From Henricia sp. BOLD:AAB3569 (Eukaryota; Echinodermata; Asteroidea; Spinulosida; Echinasteridae): a stretch of DNA of 64,000 bases. Both the position numbers and the translations under genes were made by a program. The notes under the pieces were generated by a model. The model did no database searches, was not told the origin of the DNA, and was given only the letters and a program-made list of their open reading frames with translations. Below, in pieces: positions 53,101 to 61,160 of the stretch (positions within the stretch are counted from its first letter, which is position 1; each line of letters starts with the position of its first letter). Location: contig JBBELK010000013.1 of NCBI GenBank assembly GCA_037783545.1, positions 1 through 64,000 of the forward strand. Direction: 5' to 3'.

Positions 53101-53526
53101 CTGCTCGTGCGAAAAGGAGTTTTTGCTAGATTCGACGATAACTCTGTCGGTTTAAACGGGAAATTGCTGAAATTTGCACAACACGTTTGGGATATAGAGT
53201 TGTTTTAGCAGGCAAAATTGGAAGTTTGTCTGCCAATTCCTTCAGTTCCAAAATAGCAACCGTTTCAGACGCAAGGTTTCACGAAAGCGGCGTCTGCTCG
53301 TGCGAAAAGGAGTTTTTGCTAGATTCGACGATAACTCTGTCGGTTTAAACGGGAAATTGCTGAAATTTGCACAACACGTTTGGGATATAGAGTTGTTTTA
53401 GCAGGCAAAATTGGAAGTTTGTCTGCCAATTCCTTCAGTTCCAAAATAGCGACCGTTTCAGACGCAAGGTTTCACGAAAGCGGCGTCTGCTCGTGCGAAA
53501 AGGAGTTTTTGCTAGATTCGACGATA
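38101..53526 (+). repeat. Satellite sub-domain D (1,386/1,771/3,895-bp blocks)
   Basis: Diagnostic variants are aattgaaag, tagcaaccg, the 204-bp gtgcggcaggg module, tctgtttaaacggg, gatatacag, gatattgag and actatgtcggtttaaacagg. The gatatacag/gatattgag unit pair recurs at 43.0, 44.4, 45.2, 47.0, 49.1 and 50.9 kb with spacings of 1,386, 1,771 and 2,124 bp. A 3,895-bp block of about 20 units is clear: 45,192 matches 49,087, 46,210 matches 50,105, 46,619 matches 50,514 and 46,963 matches 50,858. From 51.3 kb to the insertion almost all units are 193 bp. Confidence 0.82.
53524..53526. repeat. Left target-site duplication ATA
   Basis: The ATA in the satellite word cgacgATAactctg is present on both sides of the insertion, here and at 63,102-63,104. 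An uninterrupted monomer has it only once. Reading the duplication as TA instead would leave an unpaired base at one terminus, so the 3-bp reading is preferred. Confidence 0.8.
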
Positions 53527-53640
53527 TAGTCTACACCCTTATGGCGTAAAAATATCATTTGTGTGCAACTTCGGGTACAATCTTTGATTTTTTCACGGAT
53601 TACTCTTTGGTTAGTGGGAAACCCAAATCCGCTTGTTGCC
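53527..53640 (+). repeat. Left terminal inverted repeat of the composite element
   Basis: The reverse complement of the right end matches in three separated blocks: the outermost 9 bp (53,527-53,535), a perfect 15-mer ttcgggtacaatctt (53,570-53,584), and caaatccgcttgttgcc (53,624-53,640; 16 of 17 matched). The DNA between the blocks has diverged and differs in length. The inward order is the same at both ends, which rules out chance similarity. Confidence 0.85.
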
Positions 53641-53984
53641 TAATTTTGCTGACCCCGAAAAGGTGCTTTTTCGAGGTTTTTTGGAAATAAAAATGCAGAC
53701 GACGCGACGTGGAATTTAGCGCACGAAGCAATATTACCCAATCACGAAGATGCCCAACTAGGAACCCTTCTGTATTAAGAACTGTACACACTGCGTTCGA
53801 ATTTGGGTTCAATTCGCAAAGTGATCAGGTGATGGTATCGCACACTACAGACAAGGCTAGCTTCTACTAACAGTTTATGCAGTCACAAGATACGTGTTAA
53901 TTTTGGCCGTGCCGTATCGCCATATGTGAAACACGTCTGTGAAGTTGTCAGCACATCAGGTTTGTTTATGCATGCTTGTATAAT
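53641..53984. other. Unrecognised single-copy segment inside the element
   Basis: About 340 bp between the left terminal repeat and the hairpin at 53,985. A 70-codon open frame on the minus strand (53,600-53,812) overlaps the terminal repeat and shows no motif I recognise. No promoter, RNA gene or repeat was identified. Confidence 0.5.
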
Positions 53985-54019
53985 CATGGAGGTAGGAATT
54001 TTCTTTTCCTACCTCCATG
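53985..54019. repeat. Perfect 14-bp stem, 7-nt loop inverted repeat
   Basis: CATGGAGGTAGGAA (53,985-53,998) and TTCCTACCTCCATG (54,006-54,019) are perfect complements around the loop ttttctt. It lies 15 bp outside the start of the large inverted repeat and has no counterpart at the other side (59,344 onward). It could be a fossil of a short palindromic insertion or a recombination-prone hairpin. Confidence 0.85.
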
Positions 54020-54034
54020 GTCCTACCAGGATGG

Positions 54035-56200
54035 GTGTAAAACGCGGAACGACGGAATGACGGAACGACTAAAAAATGGGTGTTACAACAGATATTGTCC
54101 CCCGGCCCCATATACCGATATACACAATAAGCACTGTTCATACGTCTGCATAGAATTAAATGTTTTCGTATCAAGAACGCTTTGTTCCAGGATAACCTTT
54201 CCGGTTTTGAATTCCACAGTCCTCGGACTATCTGTACATCATCTGAAAATTCTGGAACAACCCGTCCCAAGGGGCCTAAAACGGCCATTCCTTAACGGTT
54301 ATTCTCAATGCACGCAATTAGTGCGGTAACTGCATTTTATTAGCCTACATTTTACGTCTGCATAGAATTAAATGTTTTCGTATCAAGAACGCTTTGTTCC
54401 AGGATAACCTTTCCGGTTTTGTATTCTACAGTCCTCGGACTATCTGTACATCATCTGAAAATTCTGGAACAACCCGTCCCAAGGGGCCTGAAACGGCCAT
54501 TCCTTAACGGTCATTCTCAATGCACGCAATTAGCGGTAACTGCATTTTATTAGCCTACATTTTACGTCTGCATAGAATTAAATGTTTTCGTATCAAGAAC
54601 GCTTTGTTCCAGGATAACTTTTACTGTTTTGTTTTCCACAGTCCTCGGACTATCTTTACATCATCAGGAAATTCTGGAACAACCTGTCCCAAGGGGCCAA
54701 AAACGGCCATTCCATAACGGTCATTCTCAATGCACGCAATTAGTGCGGTATATAGGTCTACATTTTACGTCTTCATAGGAATTCATTTTTTCGTATCAAG
54801 AACGCTTTGTTCCAGGATAACCTTTACGGTTTTGTATTCCACAGTCCTCGGACTATCTTTACGTCATCAGGAAATTATGGAACAACCCGTCCCAAGGGTC
54901 CTAAAATGGCCATTCCGTAACGGTAATTCTCATTGCACGCAATTAGTGCGGTAACTGCATTATATAGGCCTACATTTTACGTCTGCATAGAAATTCATTT
55001 TTCTGTATCAAGAACGCTTTGTTCCAGGATAACTTTTACTGTTTTGTTTTCCACAGTCCTCGGACTATCTTTATATCATCGGGAAATTCTGGAACAACCC
55101 GTCCCAAGGGGCCAAAAACGGCCATTCCATAACGGTCATTCTCAATGCACGCAATTAGTGCGGTATATGTCTACATTTTACGTCTTCATAGAAATTCAAT
55201 TTTCCGTATCAAGAACGCTTTGTTCCAGGATAACTTTTACGGTTTTGTATTCCACAGTCCTCGGACTATCTTTACGTCATCGGGAAATTCTGGAACAACC
55301 CGTCCCAAGGGTCCTAAAATGGCCATTCCGTAACGGTAATTCTCATTGCACGCAATTAGTGCGGTAACTGCATTATATAGGCCTACATTTTACGTCTGCA
55401 TAGAAATTCATTTTTCTGTATCAAGAACGCTTTGTTCCAGGATAACTTTTACTGTTTTGTTTTCCACAGTCCTCGGACTATCTTTATATCATCGGGAAAT
55501 TCTGGAACAACTCGTCCCAAGGGTCCTAAAATGGCCATTTCGTAACGGTAATTCTCATTGCACGCAATTAGTGCGGTAACTGCATTATATAGGCCTACAT
55601 TTTACGTCTGCATAGAAATTCATTTTTCTGTATCAAGAACGCTTTGTTCCAGGATAACTTTTACTGTTTTGTTTTCCACAGTCCTCGGACTATCTTTATA
55701 TCATCGGGAAATTCTGGAACAACCCGTCCCAAGGGTCCTAAAATGGCCATTCCGTAACGGTAATTCTCATTGCACGCAATTAGTGCGGTAACTGCATTAT
55801 ATAGGCCTACATTTTACGTCTGCATAGAAATTCATTTTTCTGTATCAAGAACGCTTTGTTCCAGGATAACTTTTACTGTTTTGTTTTCCACAGTCCTCGG
55901 ACTATCTTTATATCATCGGGAAATTCTGGAACAACTCGTCCCAAGGGTCCTAAAATGGCCATTCCGTAACGGTAATTCGCATTGCACGCAATTAGTGCGG
56001 TAACTGCATTATATAGGCCTACATTTTACGTCTGCATAGAAATTCATTTTTCTGTATCAAGAACGCTTTGTTCCAGGATAACTTTTACTGTTTTGTATTC
56101 CACAGTCCTCGGACTATCTTTATATCATCGGTAAATTCTGGAACAACTCGTCCCATGGGTCCCAAAATGGCCATTCCATTACGGTCATTCTCAATGCTCG
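54035..56200 (+). repeat. Left arm: ten tandem 201-212-bp sub-repeats
   Basis: Unit starts, taken at tacgtct, fall at 54,141, 54,353, 54,563, 54,766, 54,978, 55,179, 55,391, 55,603, 55,815 and 56,027. Two unit types are seen: about 212 bp with tctgcatag, and about 201-203 bp with tcttcatag (units 4 and 6). Each unit contains atcaagaacgctttgttcc, a cagtcctcggactatct word, ctggaacaacccgtccc and a tgcacgcaattagtgcggta junction. Open frames of 65-144 codons in several phases run through the units because unit lengths shift the frame; they look like by-products. Confidence 0.92.
54046..54069 (+). repeat. Three tandem octamers GGAAYGAC, left end
   Basis: ggaacgac, ggaatgac and ggaacgac lie in tandem 11 bp from the outer end of the inverted repeat. 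The mirror copy is at 59,309-59,332. Symmetric short direct repeats near the ends of a mobile element can be transposase binding sites; that role is an inference. Confidence 0.7.
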
Positions 56201-56283
56201 TGGAATAGATTGTCGTTGGATGACCTCGAACATTGTTAAACTCCCCATCACTCTCCACTTCTAGTGGTTGTCTGGATACATTG
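56201..56283. other. Short spacer before the LINE fragment
   Basis: Follows the end of the left arm (tcaatgctcg). It is probably more of the LINE body, but no conserved block is readable. Separately, a run of twelve A sits inside the decayed LINE region at 56,501-56,512. Confidence 0.4.
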
Positions 56284-57025
56284 AATGATTATAGAAAAAC
56301 CATAGATCACGTTACTTTATTAATTATAAAAGCTAAACGTGAATATTTTGATCATGTGTCAGCTAAGTATAAGCTTATACAGTAAGAATCCTAAAAAGTT
56401 ATGGCATGAGGTTCACAAAGTCACGGGAAATAATAAATTTATTAACAGTACGTATCCAGATCTTGTTCTGAAATGAATGATTTTTTGTACTTGCATTGGT
56501 AAAAAAAAAAAATAGCTCACTCATTTAAAAAGGCTTCTTCAATTTGCAAGAATCCTGAGTGTATTTATACTCTTCGTTTTGACCCTATCCCTGAGGAGTC
56601 TATATTGAAGTCCTTACGTCATCCGAGTGCAGATAGTAATCTTGATGTTTGGGACTTTGATACTAGACTCCTCAGGCTATAGGTGCATAATTTACAGATC
56701 ACTCTGCTACATTTTTAATCGGTCTCTTATAAGAGTGGATTTATTCCAGATGATTGGAGATTTTCCCGACTCCGATTTACAAGGGAAAGGTTGTAAAAAG
56801 GATAAAGGTAATTACAGACCAATCTCTGTTGTTTGTCATGTTGCTAAAATTAAGTTTAGGTTCAACTTCTGGATTATCTTAATACCCATGATATATGTTT
56901 ACAGCTGATCAATTTGCATTTCTTAAAAAATTAACCACTCTACAAAGTCATGTTTACATCGAGTTATTTATGACTTTTATAATGCCTTTAATGAACATAA
57001 AGCTATTTTCTGTTTTCTTGACAGG
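56284..57025 (+). pseudogene. LINE (non-LTR) reverse-transcriptase fragment, decayed
   Basis: Short conserved blocks in changing frames and correct order match the linker and early reverse-transcriptase domain of LINE ORF2. These are AKREYF near 56,329; NPKKLW near 56,397; a block with FDPIPEES from 56,575 to 56,679; IPDDW near 56,743; GNYRPISV at 56,807-56,830 followed by AKI; DQFAFLK at 56,907-56,927; and YDFYNAFNEH ending in FCFLDR at 57,025. NYRPIS and the final F.D, the first catalytic aspartate region (motif A), are hallmarks of non-LTR reverse transcriptases. At least four frameshifts or stops separate the blocks. The catalytic YADD-type motif is absent because the fragment stops where the right arm begins. 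The clade is not assigned. It lies wholly in the spacer of the inverted repeat. Confidence 0.85.
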
Positions 57026-59343
57026 TTGTTCCAGAATTTCCTGATGATGCAAAGATAGTCCGAGGACTGTGGAATACAAAACCGTAAAAGTTATCCTGGA
57101 ACAAAGCGTTCTTGAAATGGAACATTGAATTTCTATGAAGACGTAAAATGTAGACCTATATACCGCACTATTTCGTGCAATGAGAATGACCGTTACGGAA
57201 TGGCCGTTTTTGGCCCCTTGGGACGGGTTGTTCCATAATTTCCTGATGACGTAAAGATAGTCCGAGGACTGTGGAATACAAAACCGTAAAGGTTATCCTG
57301 GAACAAAGCGTTCTTGATACAGAAAAATCAATTTCTATGCAGACGTAAAATGTAGGCCTATAATGCAGTTACCGCACTAATTGCGTGCAATGAGAATGAC
57401 CGTTACGGAATGGCCATTTTAGGACCCTTGGGACGGGTTGTTCCAGAATTTCCCGATGACGTAAAGATAGTCCGAGGACTGTGGAATACAAAACCGTAAA
57501 AGTTATCCTGGAACAAAGCGTTCTTGAACCGGAACATTGAATTTCTATGAAGACGTAAAATGTAGACCTTATATACCGCACTAATTGCGTGCATTGAGAA
57601 TGATCGTTATGAAATGGCCGTTTTTGGCCCCTTGGGACGGGTTGTTCCAGAATTTCCCGATGATATAAAGATAGTCCGAGGACTGTGGAAAACAAAACAG
57701 TAAAAGTTATCCTGGAACAAAGCGTTCTTGATACAGAAAAATGAATTTCTATATGCAGACGTAAAATGTAGGCCTATATAATGCAGTTACCGCACTAATT
57801 GCGTGCAATGAGAATTACCGTTACGGAATGGCCATTTTAGGACCCTTGGGACGGGTTGTTCCAGAATTTCCCGATGATATAAAGATAGTCCGAGGACTGT
57901 GGAAAACAAAACAGTAAAAGTTATCCTGGAACAAAGCGTTCTTGATACAGAAAAATAAATTTCTATGCAGACGTAAAATGTAGGCCTATATAATGCAGTT
58001 ACCGCACTAATTGCGTGCAATGAGAATTACCGTTACGGAATGGCCATTTTAGGACCCTTGGGACGGGTTGTTCCAGAATTTCCCGATGACGTAAAGATAG
58101 TCCGAGGACTGTGGAATACAAAACCGTAAAAGTTATCCTGGAACAAAGCGTTCTTGATACGGAAAATTGAATTTCTATGAAGACGTAAAATGTAGACCTA
58201 TATACCGCACTAATTGCGTGCATTGAGAATGACCGTTATGGAATGGCCGTTTTTGGCCCCTTGGGACGGGTTGTTTCAGAATTTCCCGATGATATAAAGA
58301 TAGTCCGAGGACTGTGGAAAACAAAACAGTAAAAGTTATCCTGGAACAAAGCGTTCTTGATACAGAAAAATGAATTTCTATGCAGACGTAAAATGTAGGC
58401 CTATATAATGCAGTTACCGCACTAATTGCGTGCAATGAGAATTACCGTTACGGAATGGCCATTTTAGGACCCTTGGGACGGGTTGTTCCAGAATTTCCCG
58501 ATGATATAAAGATAGTCCGAGGACTGTGGAAAACAAAACAGTAAAAGTTATCCTGGAACAAAGCGTTCTTGATACAGAAAAATGAATTTCTATATGCAGA
58601 CGTAAAATGTAGGCCTATATAATGCAGTTACCGCACTAATTGCGTGCAATGAGAATTACCGTTACGGAATGGCCATTTTAGGACCCTTGGGACGGGTTGT
58701 TCCAGAATTTCCCGATGATATAAAGATAGTCCGAGGACTGTGGAAAACAAAACAGTAAAAGTTATCCTGGAACAAAGCGTTCTTGATACAGAAAAATGAA
58801 TTTCTATGCAGACGTAAAATGTAGGCCTATATAATGCAGTTACCGCACTAATTGCGTGCAATGAGAATTACCGTTACGGAATGGCCATTTTAGGACCCTT
58901 GGGACGGGTTGTTCCAGAATTTCCCGATGACGTAAAGATAGTCCGAGGACTGTGGAATACAAAACCGTAAAAGTTATCCTGGAACAAAGCGTTCTTGATA
59001 CGGAAAATTGAATTTTTATGAAGACGTAAAATGTAGACCTATATACCGCACTAATTGCGTGCATTGAGAATGACCGTTATGGAATGGCCGTTTTAGGACC
59101 CTTGGGACGGGTTGTTCCATAATTTCCTGATGATGTAAGGATAGTCCGAGGACTGTGGAATACGAAACAGTAAAAGTTATCCTGGAACAAAGCGTTGTTG
59201 ATACGAAAAAATGAATTTCTATACAGACGTATATCATTATGTATGAACAGTGCAAATTGTGTATATCGATGTATGGGGGACAATATCTGTTGTAACACCC
59301 AGTTTTTAGTCGTTCCGTCATTCCGTCGTTCCGCGTTTTACAC
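57020..59343 (-). repeat. Right arm: eleven inverted sub-repeats
   Basis: Reverse-complement units are marked by agatagtccgaggactgtgg near 57,055, 57,255, 57,465, 57,675, 57,887, 58,099, 58,301, 58,513, 58,725, 58,937 and 59,143. The innermost unit is cut, starting at caggttgttccag. The order of the two unit types (gcagacg and gaagacg forms) is not the mirror image of the left arm, so the arms have expanded or been homogenised separately since they became inverted. Confidence 0.92.
59309..59332 (-). repeat. Three tandem octamers GGAAYGAC, right end
   Basis: Reverse-complement copy of the left triplet (gtcgttcc, gtcattcc, gtcgttcc), 11 bp from the right outer end. All three octamers are conserved, whereas the sequence between positions 59,215 and 59,280 has drifted from the left arm. 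Confidence 0.7.
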
Positions 59344-60424
59344 GGGTCCATAAGGATGCCCTAGAGTTTGACATTGAATCGAGTCATTTTTTGTGAAAGA
59401 AAGTTTGCAATAATCGGGTTTTGATATCGTTTTATGCTCAATGTTTCCCACACTTAACAACATTGCGACAACCATCGCTGTCCATTTCGTGGGGCAGTTT
59501 CTTCAGTTTGTTCCTTGCGCTTTGCACATATCGTGCTTCCATTGTTAAACGGTTTAAGTTACAAAAGGTGTCCCACGAAATACGGCTAATCGATACGGTA
59601 TATACAGGATAAAGCTGGGGTTACTTTGGGGGAGGTGGGTGGTTTTCATACATGGGAATAAAGTTGTCTGGAGAGACGAGATGTTTTGGACGCGTTGTAC
59701 ATGTCGAGCTGTCTTAATGTAGCTATAGGCCTACAGTATATGTTTATATTTCGCTGATCATTTGTGGCGAATTTGTAGTTGTACCCTTTGCTTAATTCAA
59801 GCGAATAAGTACCTGATGAGGGTATCATTTTCAGTGACTCCATTTTTTTCTGAGTTTACAAGAAAAACCGGAACGAACACTCAACTGTACTCAGACGTTA
59901 TTAATTTTCCTTCAAACGATCTTTTAAACATGAATAAGTGTAAATCTAATGAAACAAATTGGAAGATTTCACTAGGAAAAAAATAAGAATTCTCCCGAGT
60001 TGCCTCATCTATGTTTCGTGCAAGAGGCCTATGTGACGACGCCCTACCAATTCAGCTATGAAGCCAACTGGTGGTCTCGAATCACGGTAGTACAGTTGTT
60101 CCTCACTGATTGGGATTTGCTATTACGTGAGCTTAGCAAGGCATACAGAGAAATAACCACCCCTCCCAGAGATTAAGTTTTGTTAGTTTTGTTTTCATAA
60201 TAATCGTCTATAAAACACTAATTTATTACAGAAAAACAACTCTAACAAGCCTGAAATTATTAATATCCTTACCATATTTTGAATCGTGTAAATTTTGAGG
60301 AATGGGAGTCTTTTGGCTTAAGTTACAAGAGTGTGAGAGGCAGCTGAAGGAATGACTGCAAAGAGACATTTCAAGAAATACATGTACATCATTTCGGGGG
60401 TATTTTATTGACAGATTTGCAGAA
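59344..60424. other. Unrecognised segment, about 1.1 kb
   Basis: AT-rich DNA between the giant inverted repeat and the Tc1-like remnant. Open frames are at most 74 codons with no recognisable motif. The only hint of structure is a tRNA A-box-like word on the minus strand at 60,040-60,058, described separately. No tandem repeat was found. Confidence 0.5.
60040..60058 (-). other. tRNA A-box-like word (possible SINE relic)
   Basis: The minus strand reads tagctgaattggtagggcg, close to the D-arm/A-box sequence of tRNAs (typically TAGCTCAGTTGGTAGAGCG). A TTCGAGACC-like B-box word lies at about 60,073-60,083, but upstream of the A box on that strand, the reverse of the order in a tRNA or tRNA-derived SINE. 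I could not fold a cloverleaf, so this is a weak relic at best. Confidence 0.25.
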
Positions 60425-60760
60425 AATATGTCTAGCCTCCTTAGATCAGTTCAAAGTCCTTTTTACAATCAATGGAAAATGCCTTGTGGTACTGGCTCAC
60501 AACGTATCTGCGTGGAATTTGGCCAACTCCGCTTTGAGGTTGAAAGGCTCTCCTCCATCTCGATTGAGTTGAGGTCCGGACTTTGGCCTGGCCACTCTAC
60601 GCCTGCAACATTATACCGGAACCATTTCGTGACTGACTTGGCAGTGTGTTTTGGATCGTTGTCCTGCTGATATGTCAAAATGCTCCCCGAGTTTCTCTGC
60701 GGACTGCTTGATGTTTTTCTCCATGATCTTCATGTACTCAGTCACACACTTTGGCGGGCT
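60425..60760 (-). pseudogene. Tc1/mariner-like transposase fragment, frameshifted
   Basis: The central part (minus strand, 60,678 down to about 60,545) reads YQQDNDPKHTAKSVTKWF and then WPGQSPDLNSIE, the second catalytic Asp and the catalytic Glu region of the DDE transposases of Tc1-like elements. Upstream in another frame (60,760-60,690) it reads EKNIKQSAEKLG, the usual preceding segment. Downstream another frame reads LKAELAKFHADTL near 60,541-60,501. At least two frameshifts are therefore present. Only 33 residues separate the Asp of QQD from the Glu of SIE, against 34 in typical Tc1 elements, suggesting a one-codon loss. The N-terminal DNA-binding domain and both terminal repeats are missing. 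It is antisense to the LINE fragment and cannot be functional. Confidence 0.9.
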
Positions 60761-61160
60761 TTAATGTTAAATATCTTCATTACGAGTTAATTGAAAAACT
60801 CATTACAAGTTCTGCTAGACAGTTGTCCTTATATGCGTTAGCCGGCATAGTTATGAAGAATAGTTTTCGAAGTTCCACGTATATTGTTAATATTGATCAC
60901 ATGAATCTAAAATGTATTCATCTTAAGACTTTCAAAAATAAATCAACTTGGCATCCTCAGAACCTTGAAAGAACCTCTCCCCTCCCATCAAACATTCTGC
61001 TATGGAGCCCAGTACGATCTAAGATAACCTTGACCTTATTCACACGACCCTGACTTGTCTTTAGATATTCACTTGGCATTCTCAAAATCCGAGAAAGAAA
61101 TCACCAAAATTACCCAAATTGTGCCAGCGAAACCCAAAAAATGCAATACACAATTTCCAT
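60761..61160. other. Unrecognised segment before the minisatellite
   Basis: About 400 bp with no readable conserved block beyond the Tc1-like fragment. A 100-codon plus-strand open frame (60,751-61,053) begins inside that remnant and has no motif; it is probably fortuitous. TGACCTT-type words begin to appear from about 61,025, so the right part may be a highly diverged edge of the minisatellite. Confidence 0.45.

Larger units (their letters stand above)
1..53526 (+). repeat. Satellite DNA array, 193/205-bp monomers
   Basis: This is a continuous head-to-tail tandem array of about 270 monomers, all in the same orientation, beginning before the window and ending at base 53,526. The recurring word gtttgggatatagagttg marks each unit: positions 21, 215 and 420 give spacings of 194 and 205, and 1,011 to 1,204 gives 193. 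The long form carries 12 extra bases (ctgtgccggcag) after gcgaaaa. Differences between units are mostly single substitutions shared by sets of units, so most divergence has spread by unit amplification. A hand count on the unit at 1,011-1,203 gives 43.5% GC and 13 CpGs including the junction. Open frames of about 60-124 codons recur with the period and end at the same in-unit stops, so they are not genes. The family is not recognised by name. A centromeric or heterochromatic role is only an inference from size and structure. Confidence 0.98.
54035..59343. mobile_element. Foldback-like giant inverted repeat element
   Basis: Both ends carry the same inverted sequence, starting gtgtaaaacgcgg at 54,035 and ending ccgcgttttacac at 59,343. 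An outer module of about 105 bp is followed by arms of tandem 201-212-bp units (ten on the left, eleven on the right) around a spacer of about 820 bp. Foldback transposons such as Drosophila FB and Galileo have this architecture of long terminal inverted repeats built from sub-repeats, but no sequence similarity to them is claimed. Flanking direct repeats are unclear: ggtcctaccaggatg at 54,019-54,033 and ggtccataaggatg at 59,345-59,358 are similar but imperfect. It may be a separate element nested in the larger one. Confidence 0.7.

Noticed and set aside
23-53208. Dozens of open frames of about 60-124 codons in the satellite, several with near-identical predicted proteins
   Set aside because: They recur with the 193/205-bp period in the same in-unit positions, occur on both strands, and end at fixed in-unit stops or at indels. 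There is no codon-level conservation signal distinct from the DNA repeat itself.
1-53526. CRISPR array
   Set aside because: Repeats are contiguous 193-205-bp units without unique spacers, and no cas-like genes are present.
53600-53812. 70-codon minus-strand open frame next to the left terminus
   Set aside because: It overlaps the terminal inverted repeat, and I recognise no motif. Length is within chance expectation.
54520-59351. Open frames of 62-144 codons in the 201-212-bp sub-repeats
   Set aside because: Frames chain across units only because unit lengths happen to keep or shift phase. The same peptide strings recur in both arms because the arms are inverted copies. No known domain.
54019-59358. 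Target-site duplication of the foldback element (ggtcc...ggatg on both sides)
   Set aside because: Only about 11 of 15 positions match with one gap. It is too weak to call a duplication without other copies.
60031-60090. A tRNA gene on either strand
   Set aside because: An A-box-like and a B-box-like word exist, but in the wrong order on the minus strand, and no acceptor, anticodon or T stem could be paired.
60751-61053. 100-codon plus-strand open frame
   Set aside because: It starts inside the antisense transposase remnant and runs into repeat-edge sequence, with no recognisable domain.
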